The translations under genes were made by a program, and so were the position numbers. This document shows positions 39,552 through 48,837 of a stretch of 64,000 bases of DNA, one piece after another. Position 1 is the stretch's first letter, and each line of letters opens with the position of its first letter. The notes beneath the pieces were generated by a model. It searched no databases. It was given only the letters and a program-made list of their open reading frames with translations, and had not been told where the DNA came from. This DNA is from Streptococcus ictaluri 707-05 (GTDB taxonomy: Bacteria; Bacillota; Bacilli; Lactobacillales; Streptococcaceae). Location of the stretch: positions 186,001 to 250,000 of the forward strand of contig NZ_AEUX02000007.1 of NCBI RefSeq assembly GCF_000188015.2, in the 5' to 3' direction.

Positions 39552-40529
39552 ATGAAGGAAGAATGCAGACGATTGCTGGCCAAGGTGGCTTATTTGCATT
39601 ATGTTCAGGGCAAGAGTCAGACAGAAATATCAAATGAAATGGCCATTTACCGCACTACCATTTGCCGTATGTTGGCCAAGGCTAGATCAGAAGGTATCGT
39701 TCGAATCGAGATTGCTGGTTATGATGCCAATTTATTTGCTCTTGAAGAATACGTTCGTCAAAAATATGGTCTGGAAAAAATTGATATTGTGGCTAATCAA
39801 ATGGAAGACAGTGCAGACGATACTTTAGTCAAGGTAGCTAAAACAGCCGCAGAATTATTAAGGCAGACCATTAAAGATGGCGATAAGGTCGGCCTTTCTT
39901 GGGGAGCTACCCTATCTCGGGTGATTGATTATTTAGACCCTAAGACCCTAAAGGACACCATCATCTGCCCTTTGGCAGGGGGTCCAAGTCATATCAATGC
40001 TAAATTTCATGTTAATACTCTGATTTATCGCTTAGCGCGAATTGTACATGGTAATAGTTCTTTTATTAGCGCAATGGTGGTGCAAGAAGATAAAGGGTTA
40101 ACCAAAGGCATTTTACAGTCTAAATATTTCCAAGAAACCCTAGATTATTGGAATCATTTGGACTTGGCGCTTGTGGGCATTGGTGGAGAGCCAAATGGAC
40201 AACAAGAGAGTCAGTGGCGTGACTTGTTGACAGAGCAAGATTACCAGCAACTCAAAAATGAGGAAGCCGTAGGAGAAGTTTGCTGTCGCTTCTTTGATCA
40301 AGAAGGACACGGTGTGTATCAAGATTTACAGGATAGAACAATAGGCATTAGCTTGGAACAACTGAGAAGGGTTCCCAAAACAATTGCAGTAGCAACTGGT
40401 CAAGCAAAAGCAAAAGCCATTTTAGCTGCTTTGAAGGCAGGTTTTATCAACTATTTGGTAACCGATAAGGATACCATAATGGCGGTTCTTGAACTTGAAA
40501 AAGATCAAGAGTTTTCTGAATTTACTTAA
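39552..40529 (+). CDS. SorC/DeoR-family sugar-binding regulator
   Basis: 325 residues. N-terminal helix-turn-helix (KSQTEISNEMAIYRTTICRMLAKARSEGIVRIEI, about 20-55) and a C-terminal SorC-type sugar-phosphate-binding domain (GLSWGATLSRVIDYL, CPLAGGPSHINAKFHVNTL, ALVGIGGEPNG, with RRVPKTIAVATGQAKAKAILAALKAGFINYLVTD at the end). It starts 15 bp after the DeoR-type stop, so both are one transcript. Two sugar-phosphate sensors before one pathway suggest two signals or an activator and a repressor. A clear terminator follows at 40548. Confidence 0.88.
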   Translation: MKEECRRLLAKVAYLHYVQGKSQTEISNEMAIYRTTICRMLAKARSEGIVRIEIAGYDANLFALEEYVRQKYGLEKIDIVANQMEDSADDTLVKVAKTAAELLRQTIKDGDKVGLSWGATLSRVIDYLDPKTLKDTIICPLAGGPSHINAKFHVNTLIYRLARIVHGNSSFISAMVVQEDKGLTKGILQSKYFQETLDYWNHLDLALVGIGGEPNGQQESQWRDLLTEQDYQQLKNEEAVGEVCCRFFDQEGHGVYQDLQDRTIGISLEQLRRVPKTIAVATGQAKAKAILAALKAGFINYLVTDKDTIMAVLELEKDQEFSEFT

Positions 40530-40547
40530 AAGCAAAACCAGAGAAGA

Positions 40548-40576
40548 GTCCCCAATGTGTTGGGGCTTTTTCTTTT
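40548..40576 (+). terminator. Terminator after the SorC-type gene
   Basis: CCCCAA-TGTG-TTGGGG hairpin followed by CTTTTTC. Confidence 0.85.
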
Positions 40577-40634
40577 AGTAAAATTATCGAAAAATGTACC
40601 TTTGTTCGCTATCAAAAAACTGGCACTTTATGTA

Positions 40635-40692
40635 TTGACGCAAGAAAGGAAGATGATAAAATGAGGTTATCAAAGAAATGTAAACGATCACA
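40635..40692 (+). promoter_or_regulatory. Promoter and cre site of the PTS-glycyl radical enzyme operon
   Basis: TTGACG at 40635-40640 and TAAAAT at 40657-40662 with a 16-bp spacer. TGTAAACGATCACA at 40679-40692 agrees well with the catabolite-responsive element (TGWAARCGYTWWCW-like), just downstream of the start of transcription, where bound CcpA would block it. This predicts repression of the operon by glucose. Confidence 0.7.
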
Positions 40693-40755
40693 AACGTAAG
40701 GGATATTGCTTTTCAAAGGAAAGTCTCTTAGGAAAATGAGAAAAGGAGCCTAACT

Positions 40756-41076
40756 ATGGAACTAATCGTCGCGGATCAAATCATTATGGGATTGATTTTA
40801 AATGCGGGGGATGCCAAACAACACATCTATCAAGCCTTAAAATGGGCAAAAAGAAAAGACTATGAAGCCAGTCAAAAAGAAATGGCCTTGGCTGATACGG
40901 CCTTATTAGAAGCTCATAATTTGCAGACCCAATTTTTAGCACAAGAAGCTAGTGGCAAAAAATCAGAAATCACAGCTTTGTTTGTGCATTCTCAGGATCA
41001 TTTGATGACGACCATTACCGAAATCAATTTGATAAAAGAAATTATTAGTCTACGTCAAGAATTAGCTGAAAAATAA
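40756..41076 (+). CDS. PTS IIA component, lactose/cellobiose type
   Basis: 106 residues, the full length of a stand-alone lactose/cellobiose-family IIA. The phosphorylated histidine is in LFVHSQDHLMTTITEI (about residue 77). It passes phosphate from HPr to IIB. First in the operon IIA-IIB-IIC-glycyl radical enzyme-aldolase, 22 bp before IIB. GGAGCC and GAAAAGGAG precede the ATG. Confidence 0.92.
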   Translation: MELIVADQIIMGLILNAGDAKQHIYQALKWAKRKDYEASQKEMALADTALLEAHNLQTQFLAQEASGKKSEITALFVHSQDHLMTTITEINLIKEIISLRQELAEK

Positions 41077-41097
41077 AATATAAAAAAGGAGATACTT

Positions 41098-41406
41098 ATG
41101 ATGAAGATTGGATTGTTTTGTGCCGCAGGTTTTTCAACAGGTATGCTTGTCAACAATATGAAAGTAGCCGCAGAAAAAGCAGGTTTGGATTGCCAAATTG
41201 AAGCCTATTCCCAAGGAAAACTGGCTGATTATGCTCCTCAATTAGATGTAGCCCTCTTAGGCCCTCAAGTCGCTTATACCTTAGACCAATCACAGGCCAT
41301 TTGCCAAGAGCATGGTATTCCTATTGCCGTTATTCCAATGGCTGATTACGGCATGTTAGATGGAAAGAAAGTACTTGATTTAGCGCTCAAACTTGTCAAC
41401 GAATAG
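41098..41406 (+). CDS. PTS IIB component, lactose/cellobiose type
   Basis: 102 residues. The phosphorylated cysteine sits in the N-terminal loop LFCAAGFSTGMLVNNM (about residue 9). The remaining Rossmann-like fold with ALLGPQVAY (about 58-66) is typical of cellobiose-type IIB. AAGGAG lies 8-13 nt before ATG 41098 (the next codon is also ATG). Works with the IIA and IIC encoded on either side to import and phosphorylate the sugar substrate. Confidence 0.93.
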   Translation: MMKIGLFCAAGFSTGMLVNNMKVAAEKAGLDCQIEAYSQGKLADYAPQLDVALLGPQVAYTLDQSQAICQEHGIPIAVIPMADYGMLDGKKVLDLALKLVNE

Positions 41407-41415
41407 GAGAATATC

Positions 41416-42723
41416 ATGTCAACCATGTCTGTTCAAAAAATCATCACTCCAATCATGAAATTTGTTAATAGTCGCCCTATTATCGCACTGAAAGATGGCA
41501 TGCTAGCTATTTTGCCTTTAACAGTAGTGGGAAGTCTCTTTTTGATTGCTGGTCAAATTCCTTTTCAAGGGGTAAATGATGCGATTGCCAGTCTTTTTGG
41601 TGCTGACTGGACGGAACCTTTTATGCAAGTTTATCATGGGACCTTCGCTATTATGGGCTTGATTTCTTGCTTTTCCATTGCTTATTCTTATGCTAAAAAT
41701 GCTGGGGTAGAACCTTTGCCAGCAGGCGTTCTTTCCTTATCAGCCTTCTTTATTTTGATGCGGTCTTCCTATGTTCCTCTAGTGGGAGAGCCTATCGGTG
41801 ATGCTTTGAATAAAGTTTGGTTTGGTGGGCAAGGGATTATAGGTGCCATTATTATTGGTCTGGTAGTTGGTGCTATTTACACAACTTTTATTTACCGCCA
41901 TTTAGTCCTTAAAATGCCTGAGCAAGTCCCACAAGCCATCGCCAAACAATTTGAAGCCATGATTCCAGCTTTTGCTATCTTTATCTTATCCATGATTGTT
42001 TACCTTGTGGCTAAGCAATTGACAGGCGGGGGTACTTTTATTGAACTGATTTATTCTGTTATTCAAGTGCCATTACAAGGCTTGACAGGATCACTTTATG
42101 GAGCTATTGGTATCGCCTTTTTCATCTCTTTCTTATGGTGGTTTGGTGTTCATGGTCAATCTGTGGTCAATGGTATTATGACAGCCTTGTTGCTCTCTAA
42201 TTTGGATGCCAATAAAGCCCTTCTTGCAGCGGGTGATTTGTCCTTAGATAAAGGGGCGCATATTGTTACTCAGCAATTCTTGGATAGCTTCCTTATTTTA
42301 TCTGGTTCTGGAATTACCTTTGGTTTGGTTGTGGCCATGCTTTTTGCAGCCAAATCAAAACAGTATAAAGCTCTCGGAAAAGTGGCGGCCTTTCCAGCTA
42401 TCTTTAACGTTAATGAACCGGTTGTCTTTGGTTTTCCAATTGTTATGAATCCCCTGATGTTTTTACCATTTATCTTAGTGCCAGTCTTAGCAGCTCTATT
42501 AGTCTATGGTGCCATAGCCTTTGGCTTTATGCAGCCTTTTTCTGGAGTCACTTTGCCGTGGTCTACACCAGCTATTATCTCAGGATTTATGGTAGCCGGT
42601 TGGCAAGGCGCTTTAATTCAGTTGTTGATTTTAGTCATGTCGACAGTTATCTATTTCCCATTCTTTAGAATTCAAGATAAGATGGCTTATCAAAGTGAGC
42701 TTACTCAGCAAGAATTATCATAA
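41416..42723 (+). CDS. PTS IIC component, cellobiose type
   Basis: 435-residue membrane permease of the lactose/cellobiose IIC family with about ten membrane segments. Visible family features are SRPIIALKDGMLAILPLTVVGSLFLI at the start, LWWFGVHGQSVVNGIM in the middle and FPAIFNVNEPVVFGFPIVMNP (substrate-binding loop with NEP motif). It transports the sugar-type substrate that the pathway enzymes then degrade. It is followed after 178 bp by the glycyl radical enzyme gene; in that gap I see a possible weak terminator (AACCATCTCAGACGAGGTGGTT at about 42731) and a second ribosome binding site. Confidence 0.92.
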   Translation: MSTMSVQKIITPIMKFVNSRPIIALKDGMLAILPLTVVGSLFLIAGQIPFQGVNDAIASLFGADWTEPFMQVYHGTFAIMGLISCFSIAYSYAKNAGVEPLPAGVLSLSAFFILMRSSYVPLVGEPIGDALNKVWFGGQGIIGAIIIGLVVGAIYTTFIYRHLVLKMPEQVPQAIAKQFEAMIPAFAIFILSMIVYLVAKQLTGGGTFIELIYSVIQVPLQGLTGSLYGAIGIAFFISFLWWFGVHGQSVVNGIMTALLLSNLDANKALLAAGDLSLDKGAHIVTQQFLDSFLILSGSGITFGLVVAMLFAAKSKQYKALGKVAAFPAIFNVNEPVVFGFPIVMNPLMFLPFILVPVLAALLVYGAIAFGFMQPFSGVTLPWSTPAIISGFMVAGWQGALIQLLILVMSTVIYFPFFRIQDKMAYQSELTQQELS

Positions 42724-42901
42724 TGCTCTTAAACCATCTCAGACGAGGTGGTTTTAAGGCTGCGGTATGAGGTTTGCACAATAGTGCAAGTGAACTTGAC
42801 TTTTAAGAAATGCCTCCATAAGCTCAAAAAAGTAAAGAGATATGGTAAAATAATTACGAAAGAAACATTTTTATTTTCGTAAGAAAATAAGGAGATAAAA
42901 G

Positions 42902-45319
42902 ATGACAGAAAGTAAAAGCTCTTATTTTGGGTCACTAACCCCACGAATGAACAGCTATCGTGAAGCTGTTTTAGAAAAGAAACCCTATATTGATGCAGAG
43001 CGCGCTATCCTAGCAACGCAAGCCTATCAGAAGCATCAGAATAAGCCAGCTAATTTAAAACGAGCCTACATGCTGCAAACCATTTTGGAAAACATGACCC
43101 TCTACATTGAAGAAGAGAGTCTGATTGCTGGTAACAAAGCGTCCTCCAATAAGGCTGCGCCTATTTTTCCAGAGTATACTTTAGAATTTGTTCTCAATGA
43201 GTTGGATCTGTTTGAAAAGCGTGACGGGGATGTTTTCTACATTACAGAAGAGACCAAGGAGCAATTACGGTCCATAGCACCTTTCTGGGAAAACAATAAC
43301 CTACGAGCCCGCGCTGGCGCCCTCCTTCCAACAGAGGTGGATGTCTACATGGAAACAGGCTTCTTTGGCATGGAAGGCAAGATGAATTCTGGTGATGCCC
43401 ATCTGGCTGTCAACTATCAAAAATTGCTTGAGTTTGGGCTTAAAGGGTTTGAAGAAAGAGCGCGTGAAGCAAAGGCTGCGCTTGATTTGACGATTCCTGA
43501 GAATATTGATAAATACCATTTTTATGATGCAGTCTTTATAGTAATTGATGCGGTCAAAACCTACGCCAAACGTTATGCTGATTTAGCAAGAAAAATGGCT
43601 AAGACGGCTAGTCCAGAACGGCAAGCTGAGCTACTTGAAATTTCCCGTATCTGTGATAAGGTGCCTTATGAACCAGCCCAGACCTTCGCAGAAGCGGTCC
43701 AATCTGTTTGGTTTATCCAGTGTGTTCTCCAAATCGAATCTAATGGACATTCTTTATCTTATGGTCGTTTTGACCAGTACATGTATCCTTATGTCAAGGC
43801 TGACTTGGAAGCCGGCCGTGAGACAGAAGATAGTATTGTTGAGCGCTTGACTAACCTTTGGATTAAGACCCTAACCATTAACAAGGTACGCAGTCAAGCC
43901 CACACCTTCTCTTCAGCAGGAAGCCCCCTTTATCAAAACGTAACCATCGGTGGTCAAACCAGAGATAAAAAAGATGCTGTTAACCCTCTGTCTTATCTGG
44001 TTTTACGAAGCGTGGCTCAAACGAAACTCCCTCAACCTAACTTGACGGTTCGTTACCACAAGGGCTTAGATAATCACTTTATGAATGAGTGTATCGAAGT
44101 CATGAAGCTTGGGTTTGGGATGCCAGCTATGAATAATGATGAAATTATCATTCCTTCCTTTATCAAAAAGGGTGTTTTGGAAGAAGATGCCTACGATTAT
44201 TCAGCTATTGGTTGTGTGGAAACTGCTGTTCCAGGTAAATGGGGCTACCGTTGTACGGGGATGAGCTACATCAATTTCCCTAAAATTCTCTTGATTACCA
44301 TGAATGATGGCATTGATCCCGCCTCAGGTAAACGCTTTGCGACGGGACATGGTCATTTTAAAGACATGACCTCCTATGCTCAATTGAAAGAGGCTTGGTA
44401 TGCTACCCTTCGTGAAATCACTCGAATGAGTGTTATCGTGGAAAATGCCATTGACTTAGGCCTTGAACGTGAGGTACCAGATATCTTATGTTCGGCTCTG
44501 ACAGATGATTGTATCGGCCGTGGCAAGACCTTGAAAGAAGGCGGAGCGGTTTACGATTATATCTCTGGCTTACAAGTGGGTATTGCCAACCTGTCAGATT
44601 CCTTAGCTGCCCTTAAAAAATTGGTCTTTGAAGAAGGACGCTTAAGTCCAGAAGCATTGTGGCATGCTCTTGAAACTGATTTTGCTGGTGAAGAGGGTGA
44701 AGCCATTCGCCAAATGCTGATTCATGAGGCACCAAAATATGGTAATGATGATGATTATGCCAATCATTTGGTGGTGGAAGCTTATGAAACATATATTGAT
44801 GAAATCGCCAAATACCCTAATACCCGCTATGGCCGAGGCCCAATTGGAGGTATTCGCTATTCAGGAACCTCTTCTATCTCTGCCAATGTCGGTCAAGGCA
44901 AAGGGACTTTAGCTACACCAGACGGCCGTCATGCAGGAACCCCACTAGCTGAGGGCTGTTCTCCAGAACATAGCATGGACAAGAAAGGTCCGACCTCTGT
45001 TTTGAAATCGGTTTCTAAGTTGCCAACAGAAGAAATTGTTGGAGGGGTCTTACTGAATCAAAAAGTCAATCCACAAACCTTGGCTAAAGAAGAAGATAAG
45101 ATGAAGTTGATGGCCTTACTGCGTACCTTCTTTAATCGCCTACATGGCTACCATATTCAGTATAACGTTGTCTCTCGTGATACCCTAATCGATGCCCAAA
45201 AACATCCTGAAAAACATAGGGATCTTATCGTTCGTGTCGCAGGTTATTCAGCCTTCTTCAATGTCTTGTCAAAAGCAACCCAAGACGATATTATCGAGAG
45301 AACAGAACACACATTTTAA
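42902..45319 (+). CDS. pflD: Glycyl radical enzyme (PflD family)
   Basis: 805 residues, the usual length of glycyl radical enzymes outside pyruvate formate-lyase. The active-site loop AIGCVETAVPGKWG (about residue 440) contains the thiyl cysteine and catalytic glutamate (GCVE). The glycine radical loop is RVAGYSAFFNVLSKATQDDIIERTEHTF at the C-terminus. GCVE marks a dehydratase or lyase instead of the double cysteine of pyruvate formate-lyase. The operon (PTS plus aldolase) points to a sugar-like phosphorylated substrate. GGAGATAAAAG gives the ribosome binding site. Oxygen sensitive; requires the activase at 37890. Confidence 0.92.
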   Translation: MTESKSSYFGSLTPRMNSYREAVLEKKPYIDAERAILATQAYQKHQNKPANLKRAYMLQTILENMTLYIEEESLIAGNKASSNKAAPIFPEYTLEFVLNELDLFEKRDGDVFYITEETKEQLRSIAPFWENNNLRARAGALLPTEVDVYMETGFFGMEGKMNSGDAHLAVNYQKLLEFGLKGFEERAREAKAALDLTIPENIDKYHFYDAVFIVIDAVKTYAKRYADLARKMAKTASPERQAELLEISRICDKVPYEPAQTFAEAVQSVWFIQCVLQIESNGHSLSYGRFDQYMYPYVKADLEAGRETEDSIVERLTNLWIKTLTINKVRSQAHTFSSAGSPLYQNVTIGGQTRDKKDAVNPLSYLVLRSVAQTKLPQPNLTVRYHKGLDNHFMNECIEVMKLGFGMPAMNNDEIIIPSFIKKGVLEEDAYDYSAIGCVETAVPGKWGYRCTGMSYINFPKILLITMNDGIDPASGKRFATGHGHFKDMTSYAQLKEAWYATLREITRMSVIVENAIDLGLEREVPDILCSALTDDCIGRGKTLKEGGAVYDYISGLQVGIANLSDSLAALKKLVFEEGRLSPEALWHALETDFAGEEGEAIRQMLIHEAPKYGNDDDYANHLVVEAYETYIDEIAKYPNTRYGRGPIGGIRYSGTSSISANVGQGKGTLATPDGRHAGTPLAEGCSPEHSMDKKGPTSVLKSVSKLPTEEIVGGVLLNQKVNPQTLAKEEDKMKLMALLRTFFNRLHGYHIQYNVVSRDTLIDAQKHPEKHRDLIVRVAGYSAFFNVLSKATQDDIIERTEHTF

Positions 45320-45331
45320 GAGGAAAATACC

Positions 45332-46000
45332 ATGGAATATATGTTAGACACTTTAGATATTGAGGCCATTAAAAAATGGCATCGTGTGCTCCCCTTAGCA
45401 GGGGTGACATCAAACCCTACCATTGCCAAAAAAGAAGGAGATATTGATTTTTTTGAGCGAATCAAAGAGGTTCGTGCTATTATTGGTGATCAAGCTTCGA
45501 TTCATGTGCAAGTGGTGGCTCAAGATTATGAAGGGATTTTAAAAGATGCGGCGGCTATTCGTCAAGCTTGTGGCGATAGTATCTACGTCAAAGTGCCGGT
45601 TACTACTGAAGGCTTAGCAGCTATCAAGACCCTAAAAGCAGAAGGCTATCGTATTACGGCAACTGCTATCTACACGACTTTTCAAGGCTTATTAGCCATT
45701 GAGGCTGGTGCGGATTATCTGGCGCCTTACTATAATCGTATGGAAAATTTAGATATCAATGCTGAGGAAGTCATTGGTCAGTTGGCAGCGGCAATTGAGC
45801 GTGATTTTTCTGACAGTAAGATCTTAGCAGCTAGCTTTAAAAATGTGGGCCAAGTAACTAAGGCCTTTGCTCAGGGAGCTCAAGCTATTACAGCAGGACC
45901 AGATGTCTTTGAAGCAGCCTTTGCCATGCCCTCCATTCAAAAAGCAGTGGATGATTTTGGCAAGGACTGGGAAGCCATTCATCATAAGTCCAGTATCTAA
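45332..46000 (+). CDS. Fructose-6-phosphate aldolase/transaldolase-like protein
   Basis: 222 residues, the short form of the transaldolase fold (TalC/FSA/MipB group). The Schiff-base lysine is in [16 protein letters not shown] (about residue 87), with the partner region [36 protein letters not shown] enzymes use hydroxyacetone or dihydroxyacetone with glyceraldehyde 3-phosphate. It starts 12 bp after the glycyl radical enzyme stop and ends the operon at a terminator. In S. pyogenes and E. coli similar operons also carry a glycerol dehydrogenase gene (gldA) here; none is present in this window. Confidence 0.92.
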   Translation: MEYMLDTLDIEAIKKWHRVLPLAGVTSNPTIAKKEGDIDFFERIKEVRAIIGDQASIHVQVVAQDYEGILKDAAAIRQACGDSIYVKVPVTTEGLAAIKTLKAEGYRITATAIYTTFQGLLAIEAGADYLAPYYNRMENLDINAEEVIGQLAAAIERDFSDSKILAASFKNVGQVTKAFAQGAQAITAGPDVFEAAFAMPSIQKAVDDFGKDWEAIHHKSSI

Positions 46001-46032
46001 ACAAGCTTTCCCCTTTTAGAAAGATAAACAAA

Positions 46033-46066
46033 GAGTGCCTGATCTCCTTAGACTAGGCACTTTTTA
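46033..46066 (+). terminator. Terminator of the glycyl radical enzyme operon
   Basis: AGTGCCT pairs with AGGCACT, followed by a T5 run, 34 bp after the aldolase stop. Confidence 0.75.
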
Positions 46067-46154
46067 ATAGTGATGATGGTTATTATCCTTTTTGGCTTTG
46101 CTGAAACATAGCGAATGACAAAAAAACAGCTTCTTAGCTTAATAGCACTAAAGA

Positions 46155-46195
46155 TCAAAAAAAAGCAGAACGGCTCATTAGAGCTTCTGCTTTTT
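46155..46195 (-). terminator. Terminator overlapping the 3' end of the pgpA-like gene
   Basis: AAAAGCAGAA at 46161-46170 pairs with TTCTGCTTTT at 46185-46194. On the minus strand the stem is followed by a T-run. One arm lies within the last codons of the pgpA-like gene. Confidence 0.7.
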
Positions 46196-46720
46196 AAGTT
46201 CTTCAAAAGGTTGTTGTTGGTTAGTAATAGCACTCTTAGCAGGGTCATTGTGAGCAATACGACTGGCTGCAGCTGCTGCAATAGCGCTGACAATATCATC
46301 TAAGAAGGTATGACAGGAGTGTCCATCTTTGGTATTGAGGGTTTCAACTATGCCTGGCTTAGTCTTATCGAGATAACCATAGTTGGTAAAGCCTATAGAT
46401 CCGTAAAGGTTAACGATAGATAAAGCCATGATTTCATCAATACCATAAAGTCCCTCATCTTTTTTGAGAATAGTCAGTAAGGGTTGACTTAATTGGTTTG
46501 ATTCAGCGAGTTTATCGAGCTCTATACCTGTGATGATGGCATTTTGCACCTCGCGTTTTTCAAGGACAGCTTTAACACTGTCTAAACATTCTTCAAGTGT
46601 CAGATGGGGAATGTACTTGTTTTGTAAAAACAAGACTAATTCTGCCATGTCTGTTAAACTAACACCTCTTTCTTGGAGGAGGTGATAAGAGACTTGTCGT
46701 AGTTCTTGATCGTTGGTCAT
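46178..46720 (-). CDS. pgpA: Phosphatidylglycerophosphatase A-family protein (YutG-like)
   Basis: 180 residues. The second half holds the PgpA-family core GYLDKTKPGIVETLNTKDGHSCHTFLDDIVSAIAAAAASRI (about residues 118-158), with acidic residues expected to bind magnesium. The N-terminal half resembles the soluble YutG-type extension found in Gram-positive members. The E. coli enzyme removes phosphate from phosphatidylglycerophosphate; the soluble Gram-positive group is less well studied and could act on another substrate. Starts at 46718-46720 with AGGAGATG in the ribosome binding site position. Confidence 0.82.
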   Translation of the reverse strand: MTNDQELRQVSYHLLQERGVSLTDMAELVLFLQNKYIPHLTLEECLDSVKAVLEKREVQNAIITGIELDKLAESNQLSQPLLTILKKDEGLYGIDEIMALSIVNLYGSIGFTNYGYLDKTKPGIVETLNTKDGHSCHTFLDDIVSAIAAAAASRIAHNDPAKSAITNQQQPFEELKKQKL

Positions 46721-46782
46721 AAAACATCTCCTTTTCTAAGTTTCTTTGCAAAATGACTAGAATCTGTTAGTGATCTGATTTT

Positions 46783-47037
46783 TTACTTTTTATAGTTCAT
46801 GCCAATAATCATTCCAAGTAAGAGACCGATGGATAATCCGAGAGACAGATTGTCAAAGACAATACCCAAAGAGCTTCCAATACACATGCCAATTGTCATA
46901 CCCTCAGACATAAAATCGTCTGCTTGAGCCTTCTTTTGGCGGCGAGCTCTTTCTTGCTTAGTTTTAGCGCTATAGATGGCATAAACTGCTAGTAGACTGA
47001 CTATTAGTAGTGGTAGGATAATTCTGATGATTTCCAT
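46783..47037 (-). CDS. Small membrane protein with glycine-rich C-terminus, unknown function
   Basis: 84 residues. One N-terminal membrane segment (about 5-21), a basic stretch (KTKQERARRQKK), then a glycine-patterned hydrophobic region (GMTIGMCIGSSLGIVF, LGLSIGLLLGMIIG) that may form a hairpin. AAGGAGAAGG gives a good ribosome binding site. It lies on the same strand as the pgpA-like gene, 62 bp upstream. I do not recognise the family. Confidence 0.7.
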   Translation of the reverse strand: MEIIRIILPLLIVSLLAVYAIYSAKTKQERARRQKKAQADDFMSEGMTIGMCIGSSLGIVFDNLSLGLSIGLLLGMIIGMNYKK

Positions 47038-47232
47038 AGCCTTCTCCTTAATAAGGGGTAATTTCCCCTTTCCTTTGTAATAATGATTATATCAATTTTT
47101 TCTTACTTAAGCTCTTTAGAAGTGGACCTACTCCTAGAAAAGCCATAAATGCTTTTACAAAAGATAGGAAAGCGATTACAATAATCTTAAGGTAAACAAA
47201 GACTTTTAATGTGAACAAAATGGAGGTTTGTG

Positions 47233-47772
47233 ATGACAAAGAAGACCTGGTATGTGATTGGGTTATCCTTAATCCTATTAGTGGGATTAGGTGGTACTTG
47301 GGCTTATCAGAATCATCTGCAGATGCGGCAAAAAGAAGAGAGACAGTGGCGACAGCCCATTTTCTCTAAAAAAACCATTAAGCTACCAAGTCCTCAACTA
47401 ATGTCTGCTAAAGAAACCTTTGAAAAAGATGGTAAGACCTATCAAATCCTGTCAAAGACCTTACCTAAAGATGCGGGGCACCTGTATTTTTATTGTCACG
47501 TTAGTCCTAACAAAGAGGGATTGACCATTGATAAGGTGGAAACCCTTGCTTATGCGGCAGGGAAACAGGCGCTATCAGATTTGATACCATATACCTTTAC
47601 AAAAGGAGATAGCCGTATCCATTTTACCGTCAATGGTCATCTAGTTGCTCTTACAGGGTCTCCTGTTCTCAAAGAAAATCACAGTTTAGATTCTCAGGTG
47701 GGGCAAATCAATGTTAGTCAGCAGAATCCTGAACCTAAAATTGTGAGTGACCTCCTAATTCTTGTGTTATGA
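47233..47772 (+). CDS. Membrane-anchored extracellular protein, unknown function
   Basis: 179 residues from ATG 47233 (GGAGG 6 nt upstream; GTG 47230 is in frame). N-terminal signal anchor (about 5-25, WYVIGLSLILLVGLGGTWAY) and an extracellular mixed domain with no cysteines except one in FYCHVSP. Expressed alone or together with the LD-carboxypeptidase 32 bp downstream. I do not recognise the family, and no motif suggests a function. Confidence 0.72.
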   Translation: MTKKTWYVIGLSLILLVGLGGTWAYQNHLQMRQKEERQWRQPIFSKKTIKLPSPQLMSAKETFEKDGKTYQILSKTLPKDAGHLYFYCHVSPNKEGLTIDKVETLAYAAGKQALSDLIPYTFTKGDSRIHFTVNGHLVALTGSPVLKENHSLDSQVGQINVSQQNPEPKIVSDLLILVL

Positions 47773-47804
47773 TAGGACAATCATAACTTAAAGGAGCTTG
47801 TGCG

Positions 47805-48836
47805 ATGATTAAAAAAGTGGCTATTGTGAGCTTATCTAGTGGGATGCTGGGAGAAGACTTTATCCAGCATGAGTTAGACTTGGGTCTTAAGCGTCTTGAG
47901 GCTCTTGGCTTAGAGGTTAGTTTTACCCCAAATGCTTTAAAGGGCATTGATTACTTGAAGGAGCATCCAGAAGCTAGGGCTTCAGATCTGATTGCAGCTT
48001 TTGAAGATCCATCAGTAGATATGATTTTATGTGCTATCGGTGGTGATGATACTCATCGCCTGTCTCCCTACCTCTTTGATCATGAGGCTTTGAAGAAGGT
48101 GGTTAAGCAAAAAGTCTTTCTTGGTTTTTCAGATACTACTATTAACCATTTGATGTTACACCAGTTGGGAATCAAGACCTTTTATGGGCAATCTTTCCTG
48201 GCCGATGTCTGTGAATTGGAATCCGACAGATTGCCCTACAGTCGTGCCTACTTTGAGGAATTGGTGACAAGTGGACAGATTTTAGAAATCAAACCTAGTC
48301 CCTATTGGTATGAGGAGCGTAAGGATTTTAGTGCTAAAGCTCTAGGAACCAAACGTGTCCGTCATTTGAATCGTGGTTTTGAGCTCTTAAAAGGCTCCCC
48401 TACCTTTAGCGGTGAGATTTTGGGAGGCTACTTGGAATCTCTCTATCAACTTTTTGATCATTCATGCTATGACGATAGTGTGGCTATAGCTAGGAAATAC
48501 CAGCTCTTTCCCTCTTTAGCCGATTTGACAGGTAAGATTCTTTTGTTGGAAATAAGTGAAGAAAAACCAGACCCTCTCTTATTTGAGCAAATGCTCAAAA
48601 CACTAAAAGAAACCGGCATTTTTTCGGTGATTTCAGGGCTTTTGGTGGGGAAACCTATAGATGAGACCCATAAAGAAAGCTATCGGGAAATCCTATTGAA
48701 GGTGGTGGATACCGATATTCCAATCCTATACAACTTGAATGTGGGACATGCCACACCAAGAGCTATTGTACCATTTGGCGTGATGGCAGAAGTAGATGCC
48801 GAGGCTTCCGTCATTCGTTTTAAGATTGATTCATAA
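47805..48836 (+). CDS. LD-carboxypeptidase (peptidase S66)
   Basis: 343 residues of the S66 family, which includes LD-carboxypeptidase LdcA and the microcin C immunity peptidase MccF. The nucleophile serine lies in the early part of the family fold: ILCAIGGDDTHRLSPYL (about 73-88) marks the GG(D/N) loop, with VFLGFSDTTINHLML holding the region around the catalytic serine (GFSD). The later glutamate and histidine of the Ser-Glu-His triad fit ILLLEISEE and YNLNVGHATPRAIVPFG. It trims tetrapeptides of peptidoglycan in recycling or, in the MccF group, inactivates peptide-nucleotide toxins. A terminator follows directly. Confidence 0.85.
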   Translation: MIKKVAIVSLSSGMLGEDFIQHELDLGLKRLEALGLEVSFTPNALKGIDYLKEHPEARASDLIAAFEDPSVDMILCAIGGDDTHRLSPYLFDHEALKKVVKQKVFLGFSDTTINHLMLHQLGIKTFYGQSFLADVCELESDRLPYSRAYFEELVTSGQILEIKPSPYWYEERKDFSAKALGTKRVRHLNRGFELLKGSPTFSGEILGGYLESLYQLFDHSCYDDSVAIARKYQLFPSLADLTGKILLLEISEEKPDPLLFEQMLKTLKETGIFSVISGLLVGKPIDETHKESYREILLKVVDTDIPILYNLNVGHATPRAIVPFGVMAEVDAEASVIRFKIDS

Positions 48837-48837
48837 A

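Noticed and set aside
46783..47037. Small phage holin
   Set aside because: Two hydrophobic stretches and a basic middle could suggest a holin, but there are no phage genes nearby and the layout with the pgpA-like gene is housekeeping-like.
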